From positions 70,489 through 134,488 of the forward strand of contig NZ_SIXC01000002.1 of NCBI RefSeq assembly GCF_004309735.1: a stretch of 64,000 nt of DNA. The letters are read 5' to 3'. This DNA is from Desulfovibrio legallii. Its GTDB lineage: Bacteria > Desulfobacterota > Desulfovibrionia > Desulfovibrionales > Desulfovibrionaceae. A program made the position numbers and the translations under genes. Below are positions 54,313 to 63,111 of the stretch, in pieces. A model generated the notes under the pieces. It ran no database searches and was not told where the DNA came from. It was given only the letters and a program-made list of their open reading frames with translations. Within the stretch, counting starts at the first letter, position 1, and each line of letters starts with the position of its first letter.

Positions 54313-54695
54313 GGATGGCACTTGGACTTAGCGCAGCCCGTAAGATCCTTCTTAAGTTCGGGCTTTTCAGCCACGACCTTGGAGTGGCAACCCAGGCAGG
54401 TCATGTGCTTGAGTTCCGTGCGGGTGTGCACCACGGCGTAGAGGCTCTTTTCGCCCTTTTTAGCCTTCAGGTCGTCGTGGCAACCGGCGGAGCCGCACTT
54501 GGCGAAGCTCTCTTTGCCGTTTACCAGATGGTGACAGGTGACGCACTCCACCTTGGCGTGGGGGGCATGGGGGAACATGACAGTCTTTTGTGCGCCCTTG
54601 AACTCCAGCGGCTTGTCCGGAGCAGTGGGGGCGGCCAGCGCGGGCAGAGCCAGCGCCAGCACGAGGCTACAGGCCAGAACCAAAGTTTTTTTCAC
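54309..54695 (-). CDS. cycA: Tetraheme cytochrome c3 (type I)
   Basis: 128 residues from a GTG start with a perfect AGGAGG seven bases before it. The frame is open further upstream to an ATG, but that part overlaps the promoter. Signal peptide KKTLVLACSLVLALALPALA is cut near residue 22. Four heme motifs with the c3 spacing: CVTCH (51-55), CGSAGCH (67-73), CLGCH (100-104) and CAKSKCH (121-127), i.e. alternating CX2CH and CX4CH. Extra His residues (43, 46, 56, 90) supply the axial ligands. It is the periplasmic electron acceptor of the hydrogenase. Confidence 0.96.
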   Translation of the reverse strand: MKKTLVLACSLVLALALPALAAPTAPDKPLEFKGAQKTVMFPHAPHAKVECVTCHHLVNGKESFAKCGSAGCHDDLKAKKGEKSLYAVVHTRTELKHMTCLGCHSKVVAEKPELKKDLTGCAKSKCHP

Positions 54696-54737
54696 GGCGG
54701 ACCTCCTTGTAAAATGCGGAAAATGGGAATTGTCCAG

Positions 54738-54766
54738 ACCATACGGTCCTCTTGTCCCTCTGTCAA
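54738..54766 (-). promoter_or_regulatory. Strong promoter of the cytochrome c3 gene
   Basis: TTGACA (54766-54761), 17 bases, TATGGT (54743-54738): perfect -35, ideal spacing. The leader is about 37 bases. High expression is expected, as known for this cytochrome. Confidence 0.78.
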
Positions 54767-54890
54767 TGTGGACCGGCTGCAGGGGATAGCCCTTGCGTGC
54801 ACCTTTTTGCCGAGAAGGAAACAACTGGCTACAATAGCTTGTATTTTCAATTTTAATGAGTACGCCGTATTCTTAAAAAGAGTGACATAT

Positions 54891-54919
54891 TTGACGCCCC
54901 CCTTGCAAGGGTCTATATC
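54891..54919 (+). promoter_or_regulatory. Promoter with a palindromic spacer upstream of the DUF169 gene
   Basis: TTGACG (54891-54896), 17 bases, TATATC (54914-54919). The spacer contains the perfect 12-base palindrome CCCTTGCAAGGG (54900-54911). A regulator bound there would sit directly on the promoter. Confidence 0.65.
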
Positions 54920-54985
54920 CTGCCGTATCATTACGCCCTATTGGCAGAAAGTTCACCCCAACATACTTGACTGAAAGGGAGGAAT

Positions 54986-55780
54986 ATGAACATCTTCGCA
55001 CGGCTTCAAGAGGTTTTGATGCGTGAATTGCGGCTGATGCATTATCCCATAGCCGTAAAGTACTTTTTTGATAAAAAAGAATTGGAAGACTTCAAACGCG
55101 ATCAGCCCCACTATGCGCCCGTAAAGGCCCTGACTTTCTGCCAGGCCGAAGTAGGCGCGCGCATGGAGGGCCTTACCGTGCTGCTGGAGCAGGATAAGCT
55201 GGGCTGTTCCAATGCCAAGTTCGTCTTCGGCTGGAAAGGCCTGGACGAAGGGGAAATAAAGAGCCACGCCAAGTACTGCGCGGACGAGGCCCATGCCCGC
55301 AGCGTACTGGAGGCCAAACCCCGTCTCAAGGAAAATGCCCTGCTGGCCGTGGCTGTGTCGCCGCTGGCTCTGGCCTCCGGCATGCCGGACGTGGTGCACT
55401 TTTACTGCGATTCCATGCAGGCCTACCACCTGGTGGACGACTGGATGGCATCGCAACGACGGGCGCGCTTCCAGCCTTCCATGAGCGTAAATTCCGCCGC
55501 CTGTTCCGGCAACGTTTACAGCTTCAACACCCAGGAGGCCAACCTCTACCTGGCCTGCAGCGGCAGCTACAATTCCGGCAAGACCGAACGGGGCGAAATC
55601 AACGTTTCCATTCCCGGTTCGCAGTTGGAAGGCGTGGTACAGCGCCTGGAAGACCGCATCAAGGCCAAGGGCGGGGCCGCTATCACCCGTCTGGGCAATC
55701 CCTTCCCAGGCGCGGCCATCTGTAAGAACTGCCCGCTCATCATCTTCAAAAAGGAGACGAGCGGGGCGGCGCAGGCCTGA
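54986..55780 (+). CDS. DUF169 family protein
   Basis: 264 residues, cytoplasmic, no signal. Matches the uncharacterised DUF169 family: YPIAVKYFFDKKELEDFKRD, ALTFCQAEVGARMEG, KLGCSNAKFVFGW and a C-terminal AICKNCPLIIFKK. Several conserved Cys (52, 74, 97, 252, 255 approx.) suggest metal or cofactor binding, which is unproven. Such genes are common in anaerobes and methanogens. Monocistronic, with a notable promoter palindrome. Confidence 0.75.
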   Translation: MNIFARLQEVLMRELRLMHYPIAVKYFFDKKELEDFKRDQPHYAPVKALTFCQAEVGARMEGLTVLLEQDKLGCSNAKFVFGWKGLDEGEIKSHAKYCADEAHARSVLEAKPRLKENALLAVAVSPLALASGMPDVVHFYCDSMQAYHLVDDWMASQRRARFQPSMSVNSAACSGNVYSFNTQEANLYLACSGSYNSGKTERGEINVSIPGSQLEGVVQRLEDRIKAKGGAAITRLGNPFPGAAICKNCPLIIFKKETSGAAQA

Positions 55781-55789
55781 CCTTCACGG

Positions 55790-55825
55790 GGCTGCGTTAG
55801 CCCACCCCAAAAGGCCGACGCAGCC
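55790..55825. terminator. Weak inverted repeat between convergent DUF169 and cobJ genes
   Basis: GGCTGCGT (55790-55797) and ACGCAGCC (55818-55825), eight perfect pairs with a 20-base loop containing an A-run. It may end transcription from the minus strand. No strong T-run on the plus strand. Confidence 0.35.
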
Positions 55826-55896
55826 GCACGCACAGGTGGGGGCTGTGTCCGGTCTGGAGTCTTATTTCAGCTTCCGGGGTGCGGCCTCTGCCCGCC

Positions 55897-56688
55897 TTAT
55901 GCGCCCCGCATCGGCGGTCTGGCGTCCGGCAAGGGCCGCCTTTTGCGCTCGTAGCCGCGCGGGGTGAGCATGTACGGGCCCAGGGCGCGGCTTGTGGCGT
56001 TGCCGATGATGCACAGGCTGAGCATGTCCACCTGCTCCGGGTCCACCGTATCCAGACGCAGCACGGCCGCGCTCTGCCCGGGGCGAAAGGCCTGGCGCAC
56101 CACGCCCACGGGGCAGTGCGGCTCCCGATAGTTGCGCGCCAGGTCCAGGGCCGCAGCCAACTGCCCCTGCCGTCCGCGGGAACGCGGGTTGTAGAGCACG
56201 CAGACAAAATCCGCGGCCAAAGCCGCCTCCAGCCGGCGCACAATGGTTTCCCAGGGCGTAAGCAGATCGCTCAGGCTGATGCAGGCAAAGTCGTGCATCA
56301 GCGGTGCGCCCAACAGGGCCGCCGCCGCGCACACCGCGGGCACGCCCGGCACCACGGCAAAGGGCACCACACCCACCAGACCGCGCGCCTCCAGGGTTTC
56401 CAGGGCCAGACCGGCCAGGGCGTAAATGCCTGGGTCGCCGGAGCAGACCAGGGCCGTGGGCTCCCCGGCCAAGGCCGCGTCCACGGCGGCGGCGCAGCGC
56501 TCGGCCTCCTGGCGCATACCCGTACTGATGCGGGTTTTGCCTTCCAGCAGTTCCGGCGGCACCAAATCCATATAGAGATGGTATCCGGCCACGCAACGGG
56601 CTTCGTGCAGCACCTGCCGGGCCTGGGGCGTGAGGCATTGGGCGTCGCCGGGGCCAAGGCCCACCACATGCAAGGTCGCGGGATTCAT
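55897..56688 (-). CDS. cobJ: Precorrin-3B C17-methyltransferase (CobJ/CbiH)
   Basis: 263 residues from the ATG after GGAGG; 24 extra upstream codons were rejected. Tetrapyrrole methylase fold: VVGLGPGDAQCLTPQAR at the N-terminus, CSGDPGIYALAGLALE as the SAM-binding loop, FAVVPGVPAVCAAAALLGAP and SLSDLLTPWETIVRRL. It contracts the corrin ring with C17 methylation. Start overlaps the cbiG stop (ATGA). Part of the anaerobic cobalamin route. Confidence 0.93.
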   Translation of the reverse strand: MNPATLHVVGLGPGDAQCLTPQARQVLHEARCVAGYHLYMDLVPPELLEGKTRISTGMRQEAERCAAAVDAALAGEPTALVCSGDPGIYALAGLALETLEARGLVGVVPFAVVPGVPAVCAAAALLGAPLMHDFACISLSDLLTPWETIVRRLEAALAADFVCVLYNPRSRGRQGQLAAALDLARNYREPHCPVGVVRQAFRPGQSAAVLRLDTVDPEQVDMLSLCIIGNATSRALGPYMLTPRGYERKRRPLPDARPPMRGA

Positions 56689-57968
56689 TTTTTTTCCTCC
56701 ATGCCTACGACGGCCGCGCAGGGCGGACACAGGGCTACGGCCAAGGTCAGGGCCGCGCAAAATATGGTCTTGGGCGTGAGCAGGCGCGCCTGCCCTCCGA
56801 CAGCTTCAGCCGCCAGCAGGGCCGCCCCTTCGCACACGCTGAAGGGCGGCAGGCCAAAGCGCCGCCCCGCCGCCGCCGAAGGGTGCGGCACAGGGCAGCG
56901 GGCCAGATCTGCGGCGTCAAAACCGCGCAGGGGCACGCGCAGCAGGGCGGCCAGTTGTTGCAGGGCCGGTTCCTCCAGTTTTTCCCGCACGGTGGCCAGA
57001 CCGGCCACGGCAGACAGCTCCAGCCCCTGCCGGGCGCAAAGGGAGCACAGGGCGTCTGCCGCCGACAGATCGGGAATACCCTTGCGGCAGCCCAAACCCA
57101 CATATAGGCGCGGCACAGCCACCCGCAGCCTGCCGAACGCGGGGGGCAGCCGCCGATAGTGCGCGGCCAGCAGCAAGCCGCCTTCCGGCTGCCGGGGCGG
57201 CGCGACGTGCTCCGCCTGGGGGTCTGCCGCCGCCAGCCGGTCCGTTTGCGTGTCCACACGCTCCAGCCAGGGTCGGGACGGCACAGCACCGCAGGGATCC
57301 CAAAGCCGCACGGTCCGGCCTTCCAACAAGGCCGCCTGCAACCGGGGCAGCAGGGGCCAGTCTGCCAGGCGCAGGCCCGCATCCCGCAACAGCAGGTCCA
57401 GGGCTTCGGGCGGGCGGCCCGCCGTGCTGTCCTGTTCCGGCCCTGCCCCGCCCGTTGCTGTCCCTTGCTCCGCCGCGTCCGAAGCGGTGGTGATGACCGG
57501 CACGGCCCCCAGCAGAGCCGCCAGACGCCGGGCCAGGGCATTGCCGCCGCCCCAGTGGCCGGAAAGCAGGCTCACCACATGGCGGCCTGCCGGGTCCAGG
57601 ACCAGCACGGGCGGGTCCACGCTTTTATGCGCCAGCAGGGGGGACAGGGCGCGCACGGCAATGCCCGCCGCACCCACAAAGATGTGCGCGTCAAAGCGGC
57701 GGTAGGTGTCGGCCAGCAGGGCGCTCAGGCTGTCAAAAGGGCTGGCGTCCGCCGGACAAAAGCGGCTGGGGGCATAAAGACGACAAAGAGCTTTATCAGA
57801 ACCGAATGGAGAGGGGATGACGGCGTCAGCAGGTGTAACGGATGCCGCCGCAGGGCCGGATACAGCAGCAGGGGCGGGCCGGGGCGCGTTCGTGAGCGCC
57901 GCCGCCACCCGCCGGGCCAAGGCCAGGCCCCCGGAGCTGCAGACATAACAGGCCATGACGGCGGACAT
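56685..57968 (-). CDS. cbiG: Cobalt-precorrin 5A hydrolase (CbiG)
   Basis: 427 residues from the ATG after GGAG (the start giving MSAVMACYVCSSGGLALARR). The CbiG middle part has HIFVGAAGIAVRALSPLLAH, VLDPAGRHVVSLLSGHWGGG and NALARRLAALLGAVPVITTA. The C-terminal domain has LYVGLGCRKGIP. It opens the delta-lactone in anaerobic B12 synthesis, releasing acetaldehyde. Ala/Pro-rich inserts (residues about 24-45 and 150-175) make it longer than the usual ~350. Lies 49 bases after livF. Confidence 0.92.
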   Translation of the reverse strand: MSAVMACYVCSSGGLALARRVAAALTNAPRPAPAAVSGPAAASVTPADAVIPSPFGSDKALCRLYAPSRFCPADASPFDSLSALLADTYRRFDAHIFVGAAGIAVRALSPLLAHKSVDPPVLVLDPAGRHVVSLLSGHWGGGNALARRLAALLGAVPVITTASDAAEQGTATGGAGPEQDSTAGRPPEALDLLLRDAGLRLADWPLLPRLQAALLEGRTVRLWDPCGAVPSRPWLERVDTQTDRLAAADPQAEHVAPPRQPEGGLLLAAHYRRLPPAFGRLRVAVPRLYVGLGCRKGIPDLSAADALCSLCARQGLELSAVAGLATVREKLEEPALQQLAALLRVPLRGFDAADLARCPVPHPSAAAGRRFGLPPFSVCEGAALLAAEAVGGQARLLTPKTIFCAALTLAVALCPPCAAVVGMEEKK

Positions 57969-58002
57969 AGGCATCTCCAGGCAGTGCATCACGCCGCTGG
58001 GG

Positions 58003-58017
58003 AAAAAGGGGGTTCCC

Positions 58018-58018
<1 letters not shown>
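58003..58018 (-). terminator. Short hairpin with T-run between livF and cbiG
   Basis: On the minus strand: GGGG-AA-CCCC then TTTTT, next to the livF stop. The stem is only four to five pairs, so it would be a weak terminator at best; read-through into cbiG is possible. Confidence 0.3.
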
Positions 58019-58728
<710 letters not shown>

Positions 58729-58730
58729 GC

Positions 58731-59501
58731 TTACCACTCTCCGTCGTCCGCGCCCAGATAGGCTTCAATGACCGCGGGATCCTGCCGCACGGTCTGGGGG
58801 CTGCCCTGGGCGATCATGGCGCCGTGTTCCAGCACCACCAGTTTTTCGCAGATCTGCATGACCAGGCGCATGTCGTGTTCGATGAGCAGCACAGTGATGC
58901 CCCGGTCGCGGATGGCGCGGATGGTTTCCACCAGGGCGGCGGTTTCCTGGTCGTTCATGCCGCCGGCGGGTTCGTCCAGAATGATCAGGCGCGGGTCCGA
59001 GGCCAGGGCGCGGGCGATCTCCAGCAGGCGCTGATTGCCATAAGAAAGCCCCCCGGCGGCCTCGGCGTAGTGGTCGGCCAGGCCCACAAAGCGCAGCTCC
59101 TCCATGCAACGGTCCACGGCGGCGCGTTCTTCGCGGCGCTGGGCCGCGGTGTGCAGCATACAGGAGAGCAGCCCGGCGCGCATGCGGCAGTGCCGTCCGG
59201 CCAGGACGTTTTCCAGGGCGGGCAGTTTGCCGAACAGCCGGATAGTCTGAAAGGTGCGGGCAATGCCCAGCTCCACCACCTTGTGGGGACGCAGCCCGGC
59301 GATGGACGCGCCGTCGAAAAAGACGCGACCCTGTTCCGGCGTGTAGTTGCCGGTAATGCAGTTGAAGACCGTGGTCTTGCCCGCGCCGTTGGGGCCGATG
59401 AGGCCCACGATGCTGTCGGCCTCCACGGTGAAGGTCAGATCGTTGACGGCCACCAGCCCGCCGAAGACCTTGGTCACCTGCTGCAAATGCAAGAGGCTCA
59501 T
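58731..59501 (-). CDS. livG: Branched-chain amino acid ABC transporter ATPase LivG
   Basis: 256 residues. Walker A GPNGAGKTT, signature LSYGNQRLLEIARAL, Walker B LIILDEPAGGMN and a switch His in VLLIEHDMRLVM. The extra insert with AGLRPHKVVELGIARTFQTI is typical of LivG. Start overlaps the livM end. Confidence 0.95.
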   Translation of the reverse strand: MSLLHLQQVTKVFGGLVAVNDLTFTVEADSIVGLIGPNGAGKTTVFNCITGNYTPEQGRVFFDGASIAGLRPHKVVELGIARTFQTIRLFGKLPALENVLAGRHCRMRAGLLSCMLHTAAQRREERAAVDRCMEELRFVGLADHYAEAAGGLSYGNQRLLEIARALASDPRLIILDEPAGGMNDQETAALVETIRAIRDRGITVLLIEHDMRLVMQICEKLVVLEHGAMIAQGSPQTVRQDPAVIEAYLGADDGEW

Positions 59502-60484
59502 ACGGGCCTCCCGGCAGGGGCGACGGACGGTTCAGCGGGGCCGTCCGGGGGCGGCGTCACGCGGTAGCGCCGGGGCCGGGGGGGCAGCAGGCCCTGGGGC
59601 CGCCAGACCATCATGACCATCATGGCCAGACCAAAGATGAGCATGCGCGCGTTGGAAAATTCGCGCAGCAGTTCGGGCAGGCCGATGAAGAGAAAAGCGC
59701 TGATGAGCACGCCGATCTGGCTGCCGCCGGAAAGGATGACCACGGCAAAGATGATGACAGATTCCATAAAGTTGAAGGATTCCGGCGCGATGGTGGTCAT
59801 TTTGGCGGCATAGAGCGTGCCGGCCATGCCGGCCCAGAAGGCCCCCAGCACAAAGGCGGCCAGCTTGTAGTGGGTGACGTTGACGCCGCAGCCTTCGGCG
59901 GCCACGTCGTCCTCCTTGATGTAGTTGAGGGCACGTCCGAAGCGGGAGTGCCACAGGCCGTAAAAGAGCAGCAGGCTCACGCCCACCATGCCCCAGACCA
60001 AATAATAGAAGTGCAGACTTTTGACGATTTTGAAGCCGAAAAAACGCGGCCGGGCAATGCCGAAAATGCCGTTGGAGCCGCCGGTGAGACCGAAAATATC
60101 GTTGATGAGCGCAATGCGCACTATCTCCACAATGCCTATGGTCACAATAAGCAGGTAGTCGCCCCGCAGATGAATGATGGGACGGGCCACCACCAGGGCC
60201 ACCACAGCGGCGGCCGCGCCCGCCAGGGGCATGACCCAGAGCACGGGCCAATGGTAGACGGTATTGAGAATGGCCGTCGCATAGGCCCCCACGGCAAAGA
60301 ACGCCGCGTGCCCCATGTGGAAGATGCCGGCCTGCCCCAGAATAACGTTGAGGGAAAGGGCCAGCAGGGCGTAGAGGCCGATGCTCACGCAGACGTCCAG
60401 CCAGTAGGCGTTGCAGACCAGGGGCAGAGCGCAGAGCAGGACGGCCGACAGAATATACAGCCAGGGAGAACGGCGCGCGCTCAT
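59498..60484 (-). CDS. livM: Branched-chain amino acid ABC transporter permease LivM
   Basis: 328 residues from the ATG overlapping the livH stop (ATGA); the longer upstream frame overlaps livH. About eight to nine membrane helices, with ALSLNVILGQAGIFHMGHAA and the EAA-like loop with FGRALNYIKEDDVAAEGCGV. Pairs with LivH to form the channel. Confidence 0.94.
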   Translation of the reverse strand: MSARRSPWLYILSAVLLCALPLVCNAYWLDVCVSIGLYALLALSLNVILGQAGIFHMGHAAFFAVGAYATAILNTVYHWPVLWVMPLAGAAAAVVALVVARPIIHLRGDYLLIVTIGIVEIVRIALINDIFGLTGGSNGIFGIARPRFFGFKIVKSLHFYYLVWGMVGVSLLLFYGLWHSRFGRALNYIKEDDVAAEGCGVNVTHYKLAAFVLGAFWAGMAGTLYAAKMTTIAPESFNFMESVIIFAVVILSGGSQIGVLISAFLFIGLPELLREFSNARMLIFGLAMMVMMVWRPQGLLPPRPRRYRVTPPPDGPAEPSVAPAGRPV

Positions 60485-61386
60485 AGCTTTTCCGCCGTGC
60501 GTTCGCCCAAAAGCCCCGTGGGCCGGACAATGAGAATGAGGATCAGCACCACAAAGGCTATGGCGTCCTTCCAGGCAATGGCAATATAGCCCGCGGCCAG
60601 GGCTTCCACCACGCCCAGCAGCAGGCCGCCCAGCATGGCGCCGGGAATGTTGCCGATGCCGCCCAGGATAGCGGCGGTAAAGGCCTTGAGCCCATAGGAC
60701 CAACCCATGGTAAAATCGATCTGCCCGTAGTAGATGCCCACCATGAGGCCCGCCGCGCCGCCCAGGCCGGGGCCGATAAGAAAGACCAAGGAGATGACCC
60801 TGTCCACGTTGATGCCCATGAGCTGCGCCGCGCCGGGGTCAATGGCCACGGCGCGGATGGCCGCGCCCGTGCGGGTGCGCTGGATAAAGGCCGAAAGACC
60901 CAGCATGAGCAGCACGCAGGCGGCGATGACCAGGAGGCGCACGCCGGGCACGGCCAAGCCGAACAGGTGCACGGTGAAGTCCGGCCGCAGATAGTCCGGG
61001 TAGACGTAGAAGCGCGCCCCGTAGATGAGCATGATGGCGTTCTGAAAAAAGATGGACGCGCCCAGGGCCGAAACCACAGCGGAGAGCCGCCCGGCGTTGC
61101 GCAGGGGCCGGTAGGCCGTGCGCTCCAGCAGGTAGCCCACCAGGGCCACCAGCAGCGCCACCATCAGAAAAACCAGCCCTACGGCCAGAAAGGGCGGCAA
61201 AAGCCCGGCCAGGTTGCAGCTCACCAGCAAGGTCAGGCCCAGGTAGGCCCCCACGGTAAAAAGGTCGCCGTGGGCAAAGTTGATGAGCTTGAGCACGCCG
61301 TAGACCATGGTGTAGCCCAGGGCCACCAGCGCGTAGATGCCCCCCACGGCCAGGCCGTTCAAAAGCTGTTGTAAGAATTGTTCCAT
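60481..61386 (-). CDS. livH: Branched-chain amino acid ABC transporter permease LivH
   Basis: 301 residues, about eight helices. N-terminal LLNGLAVGGIYALVALGYTM and VYGVLKLINFAHGDLFTVGA are the LivH signature, and the EAA-type loop with GAAIRAVAIDPGAAQLMGIN contacts the ATPases. Follows livK after a 144-base gap with a strong hairpin. Confidence 0.95.
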   Translation of the reverse strand: MEQFLQQLLNGLAVGGIYALVALGYTMVYGVLKLINFAHGDLFTVGAYLGLTLLVSCNLAGLLPPFLAVGLVFLMVALLVALVGYLLERTAYRPLRNAGRLSAVVSALGASIFFQNAIMLIYGARFYVYPDYLRPDFTVHLFGLAVPGVRLLVIAACVLLMLGLSAFIQRTRTGAAIRAVAIDPGAAQLMGINVDRVISLVFLIGPGLGGAAGLMVGIYYGQIDFTMGWSYGLKAFTAAILGGIGNIPGAMLGGLLLGVVEALAAGYIAIAWKDAIAFVVLILILIVRPTGLLGERTAEKL

Positions 61387-61469
61387 GTTTTTTGGGTGCG
61401 CCCGGCCGCACGGCGGACCGCCAGCGGGGCACGGGAAGGCGGCGTAGGGCCGGGGCCCGCGCTGGCAAG

Positions 61470-61497
61470 GCGAGGCCCCGGTGTACCGGGGCCTCGC
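61470..61497 (-). promoter_or_regulatory. Perfect hairpin between livK and livH
   Basis: GCGAGGCCCCGG-TACA-CCGGGGCCTCGC on the minus strand, 12 perfect pairs, 33 bases after the livK stop, no T-run. It can stabilise the upstream livK part of the mRNA after processing and allow more binding protein than permease. Confidence 0.75.
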
Positions 61498-61530
61498 ACA
61501 ACCGCGCCGACAGCGGACAGCCGCCGGTGG

Positions 61531-62652
61531 CTATTTGGGTTGCAGCACAAAGCGGCCTTTGTCGTCCACCTTGTACACACGGTAAAACTCGCCCACCCTG
61601 TCGCCCTTGGCGTTAAAGCCCAGCGCGCCGGAAAGGGCCGGCATGCCCTTGAGCTGCTTGAGCCATGCGGCCATGGCTTCCGGCTTGTCCTGGCCGGCAT
61701 CCAGCGCACCCACAATGGCCCTGAAGGCGTCGCCCGCCAGCACGGCCCAGACGGACACGGGCACCGCGTGGTAGCGGGCCTTGAAGGCATCCAGAAAGGC
61801 CTTGGCTTCGGGCGTGTCCATATCCTGCGGCAGGGGCGGGCTCACAAAAAAGTAGCCTTCGGCGGCTTCGTTGCCGGCGATTTTGACCAAATCCTGATGG
61901 TTGGCGGCGTCGCCGCCCATCATGGGCACGTTCCAGCCCATTTCCCTCTTTTGCCGCAGCAGCATGCCCGTTTCAGGGTAGTAGCCGGTAAAGAAAATCA
62001 GGTCGGGTTTAGCCGCCTTGAGTTTGGTGAGGATGGCCGTGTAGTCGCGCTCTCCGGGGGTAAGAGCGTCGTAAAAGACCACCTTCACGCCCAGCTTGTC
62101 CAGCTGAGCCTTGGTTTCCTGGGCCAGGCCCTTGGCGTAGGAGGAATTGTCGTGCAGCAGGGCCACAGCCTTGTAGCCGCCCTTGATAATGGTCGTGGCG
62201 GCGGCATGTCCCTGAGCGTCGTCACGCGGGCAGGTGCGGAAAAAAAGCGGCAGGCCCTTTTCCGTCAGGCGCACGCTGGTGGAGCCCGTGCCGATCTGCA
62301 CCAGACCCGCCTCGTCCAGAATGCTCTGACTGGCTTCGGTCACGGCCGAACCGTAGGTGCCGATAACCGCAACCACGCCGGAGGAGGCCAGCTTCTGCGC
62401 GGCCAGGGCGGCGGTGCGCGGGTCGCCCGCATCGTCTTCCACCACCAGCTCGATTTTGCGGCCCTTGACGCCGCCTTTGGCATTAACCTCGTCGGCCAGC
62501 AGGCTGACGATGTTTTTCATGTCCTGGCCTTCGGAGGCCCACTTGCCCGTAAGCGGACACATGAGCCCGATCTTGACGTCCGCCGCCAGCGCCACGGCCG
62601 GCAGCAGCAGGGTCAGGGCCAACGCCCCGAGCCAACGGCCACATCCTTTCAT
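61531..62652 (-). CDS. livK: Branched-chain amino acid-binding protein (periplasmic)
   Basis: 373 residues. Signal peptide at 1-23 (LGALALTLLLPAVALA). Type I periplasmic-binding fold: VKIGLMCPLTGKWASEGQDM, AVIGTYGSAVTEASQSILDE and FFTGYYPETGMLLRQKREMG. It delivers substrate to LivHMGF. The exact ligand (Leu/Ile/Val, or amides or urea) is not determined by these motifs. First gene of the operon. Confidence 0.92.
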   Translation of the reverse strand: MKGCGRWLGALALTLLLPAVALAADVKIGLMCPLTGKWASEGQDMKNIVSLLADEVNAKGGVKGRKIELVVEDDAGDPRTAALAAQKLASSGVVAVIGTYGSAVTEASQSILDEAGLVQIGTGSTSVRLTEKGLPLFFRTCPRDDAQGHAAATTIIKGGYKAVALLHDNSSYAKGLAQETKAQLDKLGVKVVFYDALTPGERDYTAILTKLKAAKPDLIFFTGYYPETGMLLRQKREMGWNVPMMGGDAANHQDLVKIAGNEAAEGYFFVSPPLPQDMDTPEAKAFLDAFKARYHAVPVSVWAVLAGDAFRAIVGALDAGQDKPEAMAAWLKQLKGMPALSGALGFNAKGDRVGEFYRVYKVDDKGRFVLQPK

Positions 62653-63111
62653 GTAACACCCCCGTCAGGTATGCGTGTTGCGAACAGACCCCCACCCTAA
62701 CCCAAAACGGCAAAAAGCAAAAGCCCCTGCGGTCCGCGGCCTTTTTGCACCGCTTTTCCGCTTTTCCGTAGGGGGTAAACCTCGACAAGTAAAGAAAACT
62801 GCCGTAGAATACAAGTGAAAACAAGGGGAATTCTCACTGCGGACACGCTATCTGACGTCGGCAGTTTTTCCCCTCCCTCTCCGCCGTGCCGATTCCGGGC
62901 ACGTCACGGCAGACACGCAGCCCGGTTATGACGCCGCGTTTCGCTGCGCCTCTTTCCCGCCTTACCGCAGCCACGCGGCCCGCCGCCAGAGCGGTCGCCA
63001 GCCTTCCTTCCGCTTCGGAGTGCCCCCCCGCGGGACGCCCCTGCGGTTGGTCGCGGCGACCGCCCCACCCTGGCGGCCGCCGGGCGCGCAAGCCCCGGCA
63101 AGGAGCGCCCC
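62653..63111. other. Divergent intergenic region between livK and the debranching-enzyme gene
   Basis: 459 bases. Bases 62690-62800 are rich in A/T runs and carry a weak TTGCTT/TAGGGT pair (spacing 15) on the livK strand, 35-60 bases before its start. The remainder is GC-rich, with no gene supported. The plus-strand gene has a good AAGGAG ribosome-binding site. Confidence 0.4.

Noticed and set aside
61378-62700. Long plus-strand ORF opposite livK (and similar long ORFs opposite hynA, dsrK and clpB)
   Set aside because: They are antisense shadows of well-identified genes in GC-rich DNA with His/Gly/Ala-biased composition and no ribosome-binding sites.
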